NCBI RefSeq assembly: GCF_947179165.1
Contig: NC_077245.1
Span: forward strand, 19,567,740 to 19,631,739
Reading direction: 5' to 3'
Length of the DNA stretch: 64,000 nucleotides
From: Solanum dulcamara
Taxonomy: Eukaryota; Streptophyta; Magnoliopsida; Solanales; Solanaceae
Shown here: piece by piece, positions 1-10,223 of the stretch
Layout of the letters: every line of letters starts with the position of its first letter
How positions within the stretch are numbered: the first letter of the stretch is position 1
The notes under the pieces: generated by a model
Database searches by the model: none
What the model saw: only the letters and a program-made list of their open reading frames with translations
What the model was told of the DNA's origin: nothing
Made by a program: the position numbers and the translations under genes

Positions 1-258
1 CTAGGCCAATTTCCATATTTCAGAACTGTATGAATTGACGAAATTCCATTTCGAGATCCGTAGCTTTGACTGAAACCAAATACCACTTTTGAACACTTAA
101 AACTTATGAAAACTCAAAATTTTAAAGACTTAACTTTTCATAGAATTTCCTAAAAACCAACACCTAGTACCAATCAGAAATGACTCAGGGCAATTAAAAG
201 GAGGGGTAAAATGGTCATTTTAAAAAAAATTCTAAAAATGACCTTCAGGGTCATTACA
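1..258 (-). mobile_element. Terminal fragment of a Ty3/gypsy LTR, family C-like
   Basis: Read on the minus strand this begins TGTAATGACCCTGAAGGTCA, the same LTR start as the family C LTR ending at 43377, and close to those at 19529 and 57315. The rest of the LTR lies outside the window. There is no coding content. The boundary at 258 is set by the TTACA terminus. I could not find a target-site duplication because the other end is missing. Confidence 0.6.
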
Positions 259-2246
259 TCATGCTAGCTTTAAGTAAAAGAGGAGCTCACCAACCTTTAA
301 GCTGAATGTGCAACAAATGCCTAGTGAGAATGCCTTCTATCCTGAGTGTATGATCCTGAAATAGAGATTTCATATGAGAGCTCCAATGTTTTGGATTTCA
401 TTATTACTAGGATATATATTTCTTAACATTAACTGTTATAGTTATTATGGTATTTAGTTTATACAGCTTTAGGGGGCAAGAAATTGTGGATCAATTATAA
501 AGTAATGATTAGCTAAACATTGAGAAAAAATGGAAAAAATGGTAGAATGAGCCAATCATTAAGCATTAATGACTGGTAGGTAGAATTTCGATAATTTTGC
601 AGTTATTATCTTCTTCGTTTTTAGATTTGGCATTTAAAGCTTTTCATATGATTATCGATCAATTACAATTTTGATAAATGAAGGTTTAGATCTAAGGTTC
701 TTAGAGTAAGATTTCATGAATTGGGGGTTCGAGAAATAGCCCATTTTAGCTAAAATTTGATATGTAGACTTGTTATATTATGAGTAAATAAATTTAAAAA
801 AAAATCAGATTTACTCCAGTGGCTCGGTGTAATATTTTGACTTAATTTTCGAGGCTAAAATAAATATAGAAATATAAATTTCATGGGATTCATATTCTTA
901 TGAAAATTATGTATTTCAACAGATTTTTGATTATTCAAAAGCGTTATAGAAGAGCAAGTTTGTAATTTGACACTTGAACTTCGTTTTTTAGACAAGTAGA
1001 AACATCTTGAATAAATTTTGAATTCTTATATATATATATATATATACACGAATAAATTTACAAGGTAAAGAGTAATAAGAGGGCCTCATATAAATGATAT
1101 AATAATTATTTATGCGGGTATCGATAACATATAAATAGAAAATTTACATGAGATTGATTATTGGTTGATAGTATCTCATGAGTTGTGGTGTAATTGAATT
1201 ATTGAGACTTGGGAATTATGTGAACTTGGTTATTTTTTGTGTTTTTTATTGAACCCGTATATTTGTGATAAATGAGGCAAATATATGTCATACCAGTATT
1301 TGATTGAAATGAGATGCATAATCATTTCATATTGTATTGATATTATAATGTGCACATGCGTTGATATGAGATCAAATATGTTTAAGGAATATTGTGAACG
1401 TGGAGATCGTTTGTGTTGCGATCATTTTGTATTTATGAGTTGGAAACGTGGAGATCGTCCGTGATGGGGGATTGATTGTTTTCATGATAGTACATTCATA
1501 TCATCCGCACAAACATGTGCAGACCGTTCGTGCTAGTATATGAACATTTTGAGTCTTTTATGGGATCCAACTATTCAACGGAGAAAGTAGGTGTATATAA
1601 GTTTTTGTCTAATGCATTGCATTTTTATATTTATTTGATGTTAAATTATTGAGATGATTGTGCTAATAATTTGACTTGATACATTTGTAGCACATAGTGA
1701 TATTGTCAGTAGTGCAACTGGTAGTTTTTGAAAAAAAGTTGTCATAATTGTTATGTTGAGGTGATTCATTTTATGACAATTATACTTGTGAAAAATAAAC
1801 TTTTAGGATATATCTCATTATCGCTCCTAAAAAAGATAAGTAATCAAAGCTTACTGAGTACACGTGTTTTTCATACTCACTCTATACTTGTTTTACTTTT
1901 TTGTGTGCAGTGACTAATCTAAGTACTAGAGGTACTTATGTTTGCTTGCATTCAAAATTATTGTTGTTAGATTCAAGGTGGGTTGCTTTCTCTTCAGCAA
2001 TACTAGATTTTAGAGACTTTAATTTTACATGTCTTAGCTGCTCTTATACCGATGTCACCAAGTCTTGGGGTTGTTTCAGACATGATCAATTTATGCACAT
2101 ACGACTTACTAGGAACGATTATTTTCTATAAAATTTAGTTGTTTATTCCACATTATTTATATTGTAAATAATTTAGTAAAGAAATAGGGTTCACCTATGA
2201 GGGTAGTGGGTGAACTCACAGCCTAAAAGGAATTTAGGTTGTGACA
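259..2246 (+). mobile_element. 5' LTR of an old Ty3 element, family A (start approximate)
   Basis: The right end GTTGTGACA at 2246 is followed after 3 bases by an initiator-Met-type primer site, which fixes this as the end of a 5' LTR. About 215 bases before it are clearly homologous to 16472-16687, for example the shared stretches around TTAGGAACGATTATT and GCCTAAAAGGAATTT. Inside there is a short array of motifs like GTGGAGATCGTCCGTG (1395-1535). The left boundary was not seen directly: sequence from 259 is simply not the family C LTR. Small ORFs at 1728-2131 have no coding character. Confidence 0.5.
1027..1046. repeat. (TA)10 microsatellite
   Basis: Uninterrupted TA dinucleotide run in the AT-rich body of the family A LTR. 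Likely length-polymorphic. Confidence 0.9.
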
Positions 2247-2249
2247 ACA

Positions 2250-2261
2250 TGGTATCAGATC
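2250..2261 (+). promoter_or_regulatory. Primer binding site, tRNA-iMet type
   Basis: TGGTATCAGATC, 3 bases after the LTR end. It differs at one position from TGGTATCAGAGC, the complement of the initiator-Met tRNA 3' end used by many plant Ty3 elements. In a live element it primes minus-strand cDNA. Confidence 0.75.
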
Positions 2262-3189
2262 ATGGTTCATAGGTCCCATTAAGTATAAGAGCAGAGTTTA
2301 GTAAAGTCTTGTGGATAAGTGCAAAGACGTCCGTTATTTATCTTCGAGAGGCTATAAACTTTATAAAATATGCATTCCTTTCATTCCTTATCATGTGTAT
2401 ATGATTTAGTTTAAGGTGTAAACTTTTTGTTTCATTCTCTCACCAATGGTGAGTATATGCTCTCAAATTTGCACGCAAGTAGTGAAAGATGGCGTTATAT
2501 GGAGCGATGCATAATGTTATGGTGTGGTTAGAAAGATAATTAGGTAATGAACATTGTGACATTGAGGAGGTTGGACATAGTAAGAATGATTTGTTTGGGA
2601 TATTATTAGGACAAAAATACTTTAACTTTGTTCAAATTTATTACGACGGCCTTATGGTACATTTATCTTAATGACAAGTCAATAATTCAGTAATGAAGGA
2701 TAATTTGAAGATAAGTGTAAGTTTGGGAGGATCAATCAACCAGATGAGAGAATAGTGATCATGGTAGATCTACGAGGAAAAGTTGAGGAAGGACAAAGAC
2801 ATAACATGTGATATTTTTTTATAAAGTTTGAGATGATAGAACTTGTTATAAAATTCATATGAACGATTTTCTTTCCATTTTATGATGAAGTACAAGGTGT
2901 TCTAAGTCTAATATATCAAGAGATCATAAAAATCTAAGGTGGTCTAAGTGTAACACATCAAGAGATCATAAAAAGCTAAGTTGGATACCAATTAACAAGT
3001 ACATTAAATGTGGTGATCAATGATATACATTGACAAATTCAAATTGTGAGATGTCTTTCAAAGATTGAATTGAGGATCATTAGTAGCAGTTGAAATAAGA
3101 AAGGGTAGAGGATTCTTTGGTTAATGGATTTTAAGGATTCTTGTACAAAGCTATATGGGATAAATGTAGAGACATGTGTATAGTGGTAG
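2262..3189 (+). pseudogene. Decayed leader and gag region of the family A element
   Basis: No open frame and no recognisable Gag or zinc-knuckle motif survives. The first ~110 bases resemble the leader downstream of the family D primer site (48328 onward): both have a GTAGAGTCTTNNGG/GTAAAGTCTTGTGG block followed by a TCTTCNGAGGCTA block. A 42-bp direct repeat occurs at 2894-2977. I therefore read this as non-coding leader plus eroded gag rather than host sequence. Confidence 0.4.
2894..2977 (+). repeat. 42-bp direct repeat, two copies
   Basis: Copies at 2894-2935 and 2936-2977 share the core ATCAAGAGATCATAAAAA and the start AAGGTG, with a few substitutions between them. This is a local tandem duplication within the decayed gag region. 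Confidence 0.75.
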
Positions 3190-5588
3190 TTGGAAATATT
3201 ACATCAGAAATTAATTAACTCTATTGGAATAACTAGGATTGTCCCATGTATTGATCAGTATGATTTGGAGAGGGCATACAGGTCGATCTTCAAAAGACTG
3301 AAGCGATTAAGAATTGACAAAGACCTTTTTATCCCTCAAATATTAATTTTTTTTGGATTTAGCTGGTTACTACGGACAATTTGTAGAAGGATTTTTCTTT
3401 ATTACCTTTTCTTTGACAAGGTTGACTCCAAATAAAGTCAAATTTCAGAGGCCCGATTCTTGTGAAAAGAGTTTTTAGGAGTTGAAGATTCGACTTACTT
3501 CAGCCCTAGTTTTGACTCTATTGGAAGGTTCAGATGGTTTCGTAGTGTATTGTGATGCTTTTAGAATTAGCTTTGGTTGTGTGTTGATGCAATATGGTAA
3601 GCTCATAACTTATGCTTCTAGGCAACTTAAAGTTCATGAGAAGAACTACCCGACTCATGATCTTAAATTGGCGATAGTGATGTTTGCCTTGAATATTTGG
3701 AGGCATTATCGTTATGATGTTTGTGTGGATATGTTCAGCAAATATAAGAGTCTTCAATATATGTTTAATAAAAAGAAATTAAATCTTAGCTAAAGGAGAT
3801 TTCTAAGCAAGTTGCCATTGGTCAGTGTTTCTCACATTGAGGATGATAAAAAGGAATTAGTTTGTGATATTTATAGACTTGCTCAGTTAGGAGTTTATTT
3901 GATGGATTCAGAAGATGGTGGAGTTGTTGTTCAGAATAGTTCAGAATCATCTCTTGTAATGGATGTTAATACAAAGCAGAGAGACGATCCAAATTTGGTT
4001 GAGCTAAAGGAAACGGTTCTTAAAAAGACTGTTGAGGCTTTCTCTCGGAAGATGATGTGTTTTGTTATTAGGATCGATTGTGTGTTCTAGATGTTGATGG
4101 TTGGAGGCAGTAGTATCTAGAAAATCCCACAGTTCTTGGTATTCTATTCACCCAGGATCCACTAAGATTTACCAAGATTTGCGAGAAGTCTGTTGGTAGA
4201 ATGAGATGAAAAAGAACATTGCAGAATTTGTGACTAAGTATCTAAATTGTCAACAAGTTAAGGTCGAGCATCAAAAATTAGGAGTATAACTCAAGATATC
4301 AGTATTCATACTTAAAAGTAGGAAGATTCGAATACGGACTTCATCATAGGTTTGCCCCACACACATCGACAACATGATTCTATATGGGTGGTTGATTCTA
4401 TATAAGTCAACTCATTTTCTTCTTATTAAGCCTAAGATTATGCTAGACTTTAAATTTGTGAGATGGTGAAATTGCATGGAGTTCCATTATCCATCATTAC
4501 AGATAGAGGTACTCAATTTACGTCTCAGTTTTAGAAATTATTTCAGAAAGGCTTTGGTGCTCAGGTTAAGCTTAGCATAACTTTTCACCCTTAGAAAGAT
4601 GGTTAGGTCGAAAGAACTATTTAGACTTTGGAGGATATATTGAGAGCTTGTGGGATCAACTTTAAAGGTAATTGGGATGATCATTTTCCTTTGATTGAGT
4701 TTGTTATAATAATAGTTCTCTCTAGTATACATATGGCTCCATTGGATGCCCTCTATGGTAGGAGGTGTAGGTCTCCTATAGGGCAGTTTGAGGTTGATGA
4801 AGTGGCTTTGATAGGTCTTGAGTCAATGCATGCGACTATAAATAAAGTTTGACTTATTAGAGAGAGGTTGAGGACAACCCAAAATACATAGAAATCCTAT
4901 GCATATATAAGAAGAAAAAGCTTGAATTTGAGGTTGATGATTGGGTTTATCTGAAAATCTTGCCTATAAAGAGGGTGATAAAATTTGGTAAGAGAGGGAA
5001 ACTCAGTCCTAGATATATGATTCCCTACAAATTTTTGAGGCATTTTGATAAGGTGGCATATGAATTAGATTTGTCACAGAGTCGGCATCGGTGCACCCAG
5101 TATTTCAAGTTTCCTTGTTGAAGAAGTGCATTGGTGATTCAACTTCAGCTGTGCCTTTAGAGAGTGTTCGTGTGAAAAAAAGTCTCTCCTATGAAGAGGT
5201 CCTAGTTGAGATTCTTGACCACCAATTTCGTAAGTTGGGAGCTACTTGGGAAAGTCCTTTCCAATAATCAGTTAGTTTAGGGAGCTACTTGGGAAGTCAG
5301 AGTAGATATGATGGCCAAGTACGCCTATCTCTTTCCTTCTAGTTGAGTTCTAGTGTGAGGTAATAGTTCCTCCGTAGCATTCGATTCAGATTCATGTCTT
5401 TCAGTTATTCTAATTTTTAGTATACATGCATTTTCATGAAATTAGTTCTGTCTACATGGCTTAATTCAGAGTCACTAACTCCATCAATTTCATGTATAGC
5501 TTTTCAGTATTGGGTTGTAAATTCTTTTCCCTACTCTTTTCAACCTTGTTACACTCCATTCAAGGATGAACATTTCCAAGAGGGAGAT
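3190..5588 (+). pseudogene. Ty3/gypsy RT-thumb, RNase H and integrase remnant
   Basis: Degraded polyprotein in one orientation. 3240-3480 carries the end of reverse transcriptase (a GYYxQFVEGF-like block). 3482-3793 is RNase H, with [34 protein letters not shown] and WRHYRYDV. 3812-4090 is the linker. 4140-4860 is integrase: a CLNCQQVK-like zinc region, a TDRGTQF block near 4500, and [18 protein letters not shown] with [18 protein letters not shown] at 4628-4800. 5150-5345 is the chromodomain-like tail. Many stops and frameshifts; Gag, protease and most of RT are missing. The sequence is closest in style to the Tekay/Del-type copies at 23662-35530, but far older. Confidence 0.75.
5579..5588 (+). 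promoter_or_regulatory. Polypurine tract
   Basis: AGAGGGAGAT immediately before the LTR start at 5589, following the typical CAAGGATGAACATTTCC upstream block of plant Ty3 elements. It would prime plus-strand cDNA. Confidence 0.6.
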
Positions 5589-7608
5589 TGAGTTCCTTAG
5601 TCCATATTAGAAATAAATAGTTTAGAAAATTGAAGTCTGTAAAATTTTGAAATCTACGAGAGATGTTTACGGGTCTTAAATAGAAGTATGACTCATAGAA
5701 GTCTTCCGTAAATAAACTTCAAAAACTTGGAAAATTTGACTTGAACAAGACAAGTGAGATTTATGGATCATTGTTAGTTTTACTAGTCGTAGATGCGCCT
5801 CATAAACCAAAGTCTTGAAACCTCAGAACTCGGATCTTCCCTAATCTTTACGAGGTCCTTTTTTATGGATCATAGATTGATCTACGGCCCATAGATAGGT
5901 CTCATAGATCAATATTTAGAAACTCGGAATTGGCCCTGACATTTACAAATGAATATGATGGTCGTAAAGTAGACTACAAGGTCTCATAGATTGAAAGTTT
6001 TAAAATCCATAATTTCCTCCGATTTCTACGGACAAGGTTCTACGGTCCATAGATGGAACTATGGTCCATAGGTGGCCCTCGTAGAAGTTGTCTGATAATT
6101 TTAATCAGGGTATCTTTAGTCTTTTCTCCTTTTTAATCAATATACTACATCATTTTGGAATGTTGTAAGTGGGATTAAGTGATTCTTATCAGCCTAAACC
6201 CTCTCTCTCCTTCACAACCTCATAAATTAGATTTCTTCTCTCAAGCAAGAACTAGGGCTCCAAGCTTCAAGTCTCCATTCAAGGAATTCAAGCTAGTGAT
6301 TCTACTCCAGGTGTCTAGGATTTCATCAATGGGTATCCCTTCACCCATTAAGTCACAAAAAAGCCCAATTCAGCAAATTTATGATTCTCTAAATCTAGGG
6401 TTTTTATGATTTTCATGGGTTCTTATTGTAATTCAGTTCTTCTTCAAGATAATCTTCAATTGCATGTTTTTGATTATAATTCCATGATTTCGATGGTAGT
6501 TTCATGAAATCTCATTATACATATGTTCTCATGACTTAGAATTATAATTTCTCAAAAACATGTTTTCAAATTATTAGGGTTCAAGATTTAGATGCTTTCA
6601 GATAAAGTATCTTTCAGTTATTATCAATTTTAAATCATGATTCATGAGCTACTTACTATATTTATCAAATTATCAATATACGTCATTATTATCAGTATAA
6701 GTTTGTATTATCAAATTATTATTATATTCAGATATGTTTTCCATGGGAGTTTTACTTAGCACAGAGCGAATTTAGAAATTAAGGATTTCGATCAGCGTCT
6801 GTGGACCCTTAGTAGCGATCTGTAAGTCCTAAATCAATGTACCACCATAGGATTTTTCTTAGATAGCCACTAGTTTAGTGGATCCACATTAGCTCATCTT
6901 AGGTCCCTTACCTTGGCAAATACTAGACACTTTCTTTTCAGTCTGGGAGCAGTACATTGAACTCTATGTCGTAGCTCACATGGTTTATGTTAATTTTAGT
7001 ATCTTCCACACCAGTGTTTACAATATTGCATGATAAAATATTCAGATATTTTAGTTTAGTTTGTTTAGTTTTCATGTTATTTACTTGGTCATTGCATTAA
7101 CATGTTCTATAGATTCAGTATATTCATATATTACGTGTATTATGGATATTCATTATACTCAGTACATTTAAAGTACTGACCGCATACTTTCTACCTATAT
7201 TGTTTATAATATATGTTCTAATGCTCCTTATCTAGCTGGCGTTTAATTCTATATCCCATTAGCAGCAAACGAATTGGCAAGTCCTCATCTTCTATGCAAG
7301 ACCTTATGTTCTTTCGGTATTTTACTTTCAGTTTTTAGACAACTGGAGTTATCCAGGAGTTTTTTCTAGCAACCCATATTAGTAGAGGATTTTCAGACAG
7401 ACAGTTAGATTTTTCTTATGTGTTCTTAGATATTATCTTTTTTTATGTGAGACTTTTGTTAGACTATTCATGTTTTCTTCCATTTTTCAGTTATCTTCAA
7501 TTGTTGATGTTGTGAATTTTAGTGCCATTCTAGATCATGAGGTAATCTTAGGGTCACTTGTGGCTCTAAGTACCGTATCAATACTAAGGGTAGTCTCGAG
7601 TCTTGACA
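5589..7608 (+). mobile_element. LTR, family X copy 1 (3' LTR of the remnant before it)
   Basis: Begins TGAGTTCC after the polypurine tract and ends GTCTTGACA. The U3 part (5640-6090) has many imperfect TCTACGGNCCATAGA motifs, matched in the family X copy at 55481-55760. The later part has an ATTTAG-CACAGAG/AGTGGATCCACAT block comparable with 47050-47180. No coding capacity; the 76-residue ORF at 6179 is incidental. Confidence 0.6.
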
Positions 7609-8059
7609 AAGAATGACATCCTGAAGATGTGCATTGACTATAGATAATTGAATAGAGTGATAATTCAGAACAAGTGTTCTACTCTGTGTGTCAATAAATT
7701 ATGTTGATCAACTTCCATGCATTTTGATATTCTCTAAGATTGATTTGAGGTAGGATTACCATTAATTGAGGATTGGGACATAGGATATCCCCAAGATAGA
7801 CTTCAGGATCCATTATGGCCACTATGAGTTCTTGGTTATATCTTTTAGACTGACTAACACCCCAATAATATTCATAGATTTGATGAATAACCTTACTTAG
7901 ATTCCTTAGTTATAGTCTTCATTGATGATATTTTGATCTATTCTCATAGTATGGGTAAGCATCATCAACTTCAAACTTTAAGTAAGGAGCGACTTATGCA
8001 AATATTTCTAAGTGTGGATTTTTGCCTAATTTTGTGACATTATTGTGGCATATGGTAAC
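7609..8059 (+). pseudogene. Reverse transcriptase fragment of the family A element, left part
   Basis: Translates with stops as an RT core: KMCIDYR-LN at 7633, KIDL near 7736, then [10 protein letters not shown] with LTNTP near 7815-7860, and the catalytic [12 protein letters not shown] block near 7918. It breaks off in the LL-GHMV block, where the chromovirus at 8060 is inserted. The frame resumes at 14885 as VTKDGIM. The last five bases, GTAAC, are the target duplicated by that insertion. Confidence 0.8.
8055..8059 (+). repeat. Target-site duplication GTAAC, left copy
   Basis: GTAAC is repeated at 14880-14884 directly after the 3' LTR. Five bases is the usual duplication length for Ty3 integrase. 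Confidence 0.85.
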
Positions 8060-8851
8060 TATTAGACCCCTAAGCTTGGACATGGGCGTATGGTGGACGA
8101 GGGCAGTGCTAAGGGTTTGTACATTGGCCCTTGGCATGGGCCTATATGGTTGTGGCAAGCAATGTACAAAGTTGAAGGCTGATGGCATGGCATGCAGCAA
8201 GGCAAGGTGCTTGGGTGATGGAAAGCAGCTTGGCGATGGGCATATATGATATAGGCATATAGCACCAGGGCATGTGCGAGATAGACACATGGCACCAAGA
8301 CATGCGCGAGACAGGCGCGTGGCACAGGCGCGTGGCACAGGCGCAGGGCATAGGCACAGGCAGGTGCGAGGCGCAAGCGCATGGGACAGGTGGGCATGCG
8401 TACAAATAAAGGGTTGGCATCAGCTGATATGCGTGTTGGCATAGGCATGCTGAAGCCAAGGCTGAGGGACAATGGTAAGGTGGTGGCACGATGATCGCAA
8501 GGTGTTGGCATGAAGCTGGCATGGCAATGTGGGTAAGGCATTGGCATGGCACGACATTGGCATGGCATGACACTAGAAAGGCATGGGCACTGGCATGGCT
8601 TGACTCTACGGGCAAGGCACTAGCATGGCATGGGATAGGCATGGGTGAGGCACTGACATAGCGCGTAGGCGAGGCATGCGCGATAAGCGACTAGCGTGCC
8701 AGGCACGCGAGGCGGTTGGCAGTTTGAGCGTCCACATACCATGATCTCCGAAATTCAAGGACACGTTGAAGGGCTGTTCCCTATGACTTCCCCCATGTAA
8801 TGCAGCCACCTGACTGCACGTCCCTCCCCCTTAGCTTCTCCTATGTTTGTC

Positions 8852-8859
8852 TATAAATA
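8852..8859 (+). promoter_or_regulatory. TATA box of the 5' LTR
   Basis: TATAAATA in the context CTATAAATAGAGGG. The same box is kept in the 3' LTR at 14564-14571. It would direct genomic RNA transcription starting about 30 bases downstream. Confidence 0.65.
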
Positions 8860-8964
8860 GAGGGTTGTTTAGCCTTATGAAGGCAGGCATGAGTGAAGTG
8901 AAAAAATTCTAAGTGTTAGCCAAGTTTTGTAGACTTAGCCTATATTCTGAGTGTATTCCCTTTG

Positions 8965-8988
8965 TAATAATCTGAGTGGAGATTATTA
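8965..8988. repeat. Hairpin: 9-bp perfect inverted repeat
   Basis: TAATAATCT, a 6-base spacer, then AGATTATTA, in the R/U5 part of the 5' LTR. The 3' LTR copy (about 14677-14700) has lost pairing in the right arm. It may be a transcript-end or packaging structure, or chance in AT-rich sequence. Confidence 0.5.
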
Positions 8989-9170
8989 AAGGTTGGGCCA
9001 AGATTAGCCTGTATCTTTGTGTGTTGTTTGTGTTGCGTGTGTTTGATTCTTATAATTTCTGAGTATCAAACGTTTGTGGGAAAGTAGGCTGTGGTCGACT
9101 TGCGAAGTTGACTGCCTAGCGGAGGAAATTTATGTTGGATTCCAAGGCAAACATTTACCTCCGTTACAAC

Positions 9171-9182
9171 TGGTATCAGAGC
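9171..9182 (+). promoter_or_regulatory. Primer binding site, tRNA-iMet
   Basis: A perfect TGGTATCAGAGC two bases after the 5' LTR end. Confidence 0.9.
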
Positions 9183-9202
9183 AACACTTGACGGTAGACG
9201 CA

Positions 9203-10223
9203 ATGACAAATACTGGAAACACTAAAGATCGTATGGCGGCCTTAGAGACACTGATGGGAATAGTGGATAATATTGATGATATGTCAACGCTTGTAAGTCG
9301 TATACAAGACTTGAACATTGAATTTGCTCATTTTAGAGAGATTTTTGCTCTCAAAAACGCGGAATATGACAGATTCCACGTTGGGTCTTTAGCTCAAATC
9401 GAGGATTTGAGAAAGACAAATGAAAATTTGAACCTGGAAATCACTTTGTTGTAGAGGGCTATCGTTGTAGGCCCTAGCGGAGGACAAGCTGTGGAAGTTT
9501 CCATGGTTCGTATGCCTGAACCAAAGGCTTTCATTGGTTCATGATCTGCGAAGGATCTTGAAAATTTTCTTTGGGATATAGAGCAGTATTTCATGACTGC
9601 ACACATTATTGAGACGGACAAACTAAACATTGCAACTATGTATTTGTCGAGCGATGCGAAGCTCTGGTGAAGGACTAGAGATGCAGACGACGAATGTGCT
9701 GGTAGGCCTAGGATTGATTCTTGGGCAAGACTAAAGAAAGAATTGAGAGATCAGTTCCTTCCTAGCAACGCCTCATGGGTTGCTAGAGATCGCTTGAAAT
9801 AGTTGAAGCAAAAAAGTACAATTCGAGACTACATCAAGGAGTTCACTTCCTTAATGTTAGACATCCAGAACATGTCAGACGAGGACAAGCTCTATAACTT
9901 TATCTCAAGTATGCAAGCTTGGCCCCAAAATGAGCTTAGAAGGCAGAACGTGAAGGACCTTCCAAGTGCCATTACTGCTGCTGATTCCTTGGTGGACTTT
10001 CGTTCATTAAGGATGGCTTCTAAAACTCCTACCTCTTCGAAGTCTAAGAAAAAGGCTGAGAAAAAAGAAAGAGTGGAAGAAGGATGAGAGAAAAGGAAGC
10101 ACTGGTGACAAGGCCAAAGTTGTGGCTAACTCCAATGGTTTGAGGAACAAGTCGGCTAGTGACAAAGGGTGCTGGATATGTGGAGGTAATCACATGGCCA
10201 GAAATTGTCCAAATCGTGAGTGA
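9203..10223 (+). pseudogene. gag of the chromovirus
   Basis: Structural Gag protein that would package genomic RNA. It likely starts at the ATG at 9203 (MTNTGNTKDR). A coiled-coil-like stretch follows, then a retrotransposon Gag block at 9803-10087 (TIRDYIKEFTSLMLDIQNMS) and a Lys-rich tail. A zinc knuckle of form CX2CX3HX4C lies at 10170-10208 (CWICGGNHMARNC). In-frame stops are at 9452, 9542, 9668 and 9800. The knuckle is in a different frame from the Gag core, so an indel lies between 10081 and 10170. A further stop at 10221 separates it from the protease. Confidence 0.85.

Larger units (their letters stand above)
8060..9168 (+). mobile_element. 5' LTR of the chromovirus
   Basis: Starts TATTAGACCCC (the canonical TG is mutated to TA; the 3' copy reads TGTTAGACCCC) and ends CCGTTACA. 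About 8070-8720 is unusually GC-rich, made of degenerate GGCATGGCAC/AGGCACATGGCAC units. The downstream part is ordinary U3-R-U5 with a TATA box at 8852. ORFs antisense to the GC-rich block are artefacts of its composition. Confidence 0.9.

Noticed and set aside
8062..8642. Long overlapping minus-strand ORFs rich in Cys, His, Pro and Met
   Set aside because: They come from the GC-rich GGCATGG repeat field of an LTR, recur antisense in the other LTR, and have repeat-driven composition with no domain.
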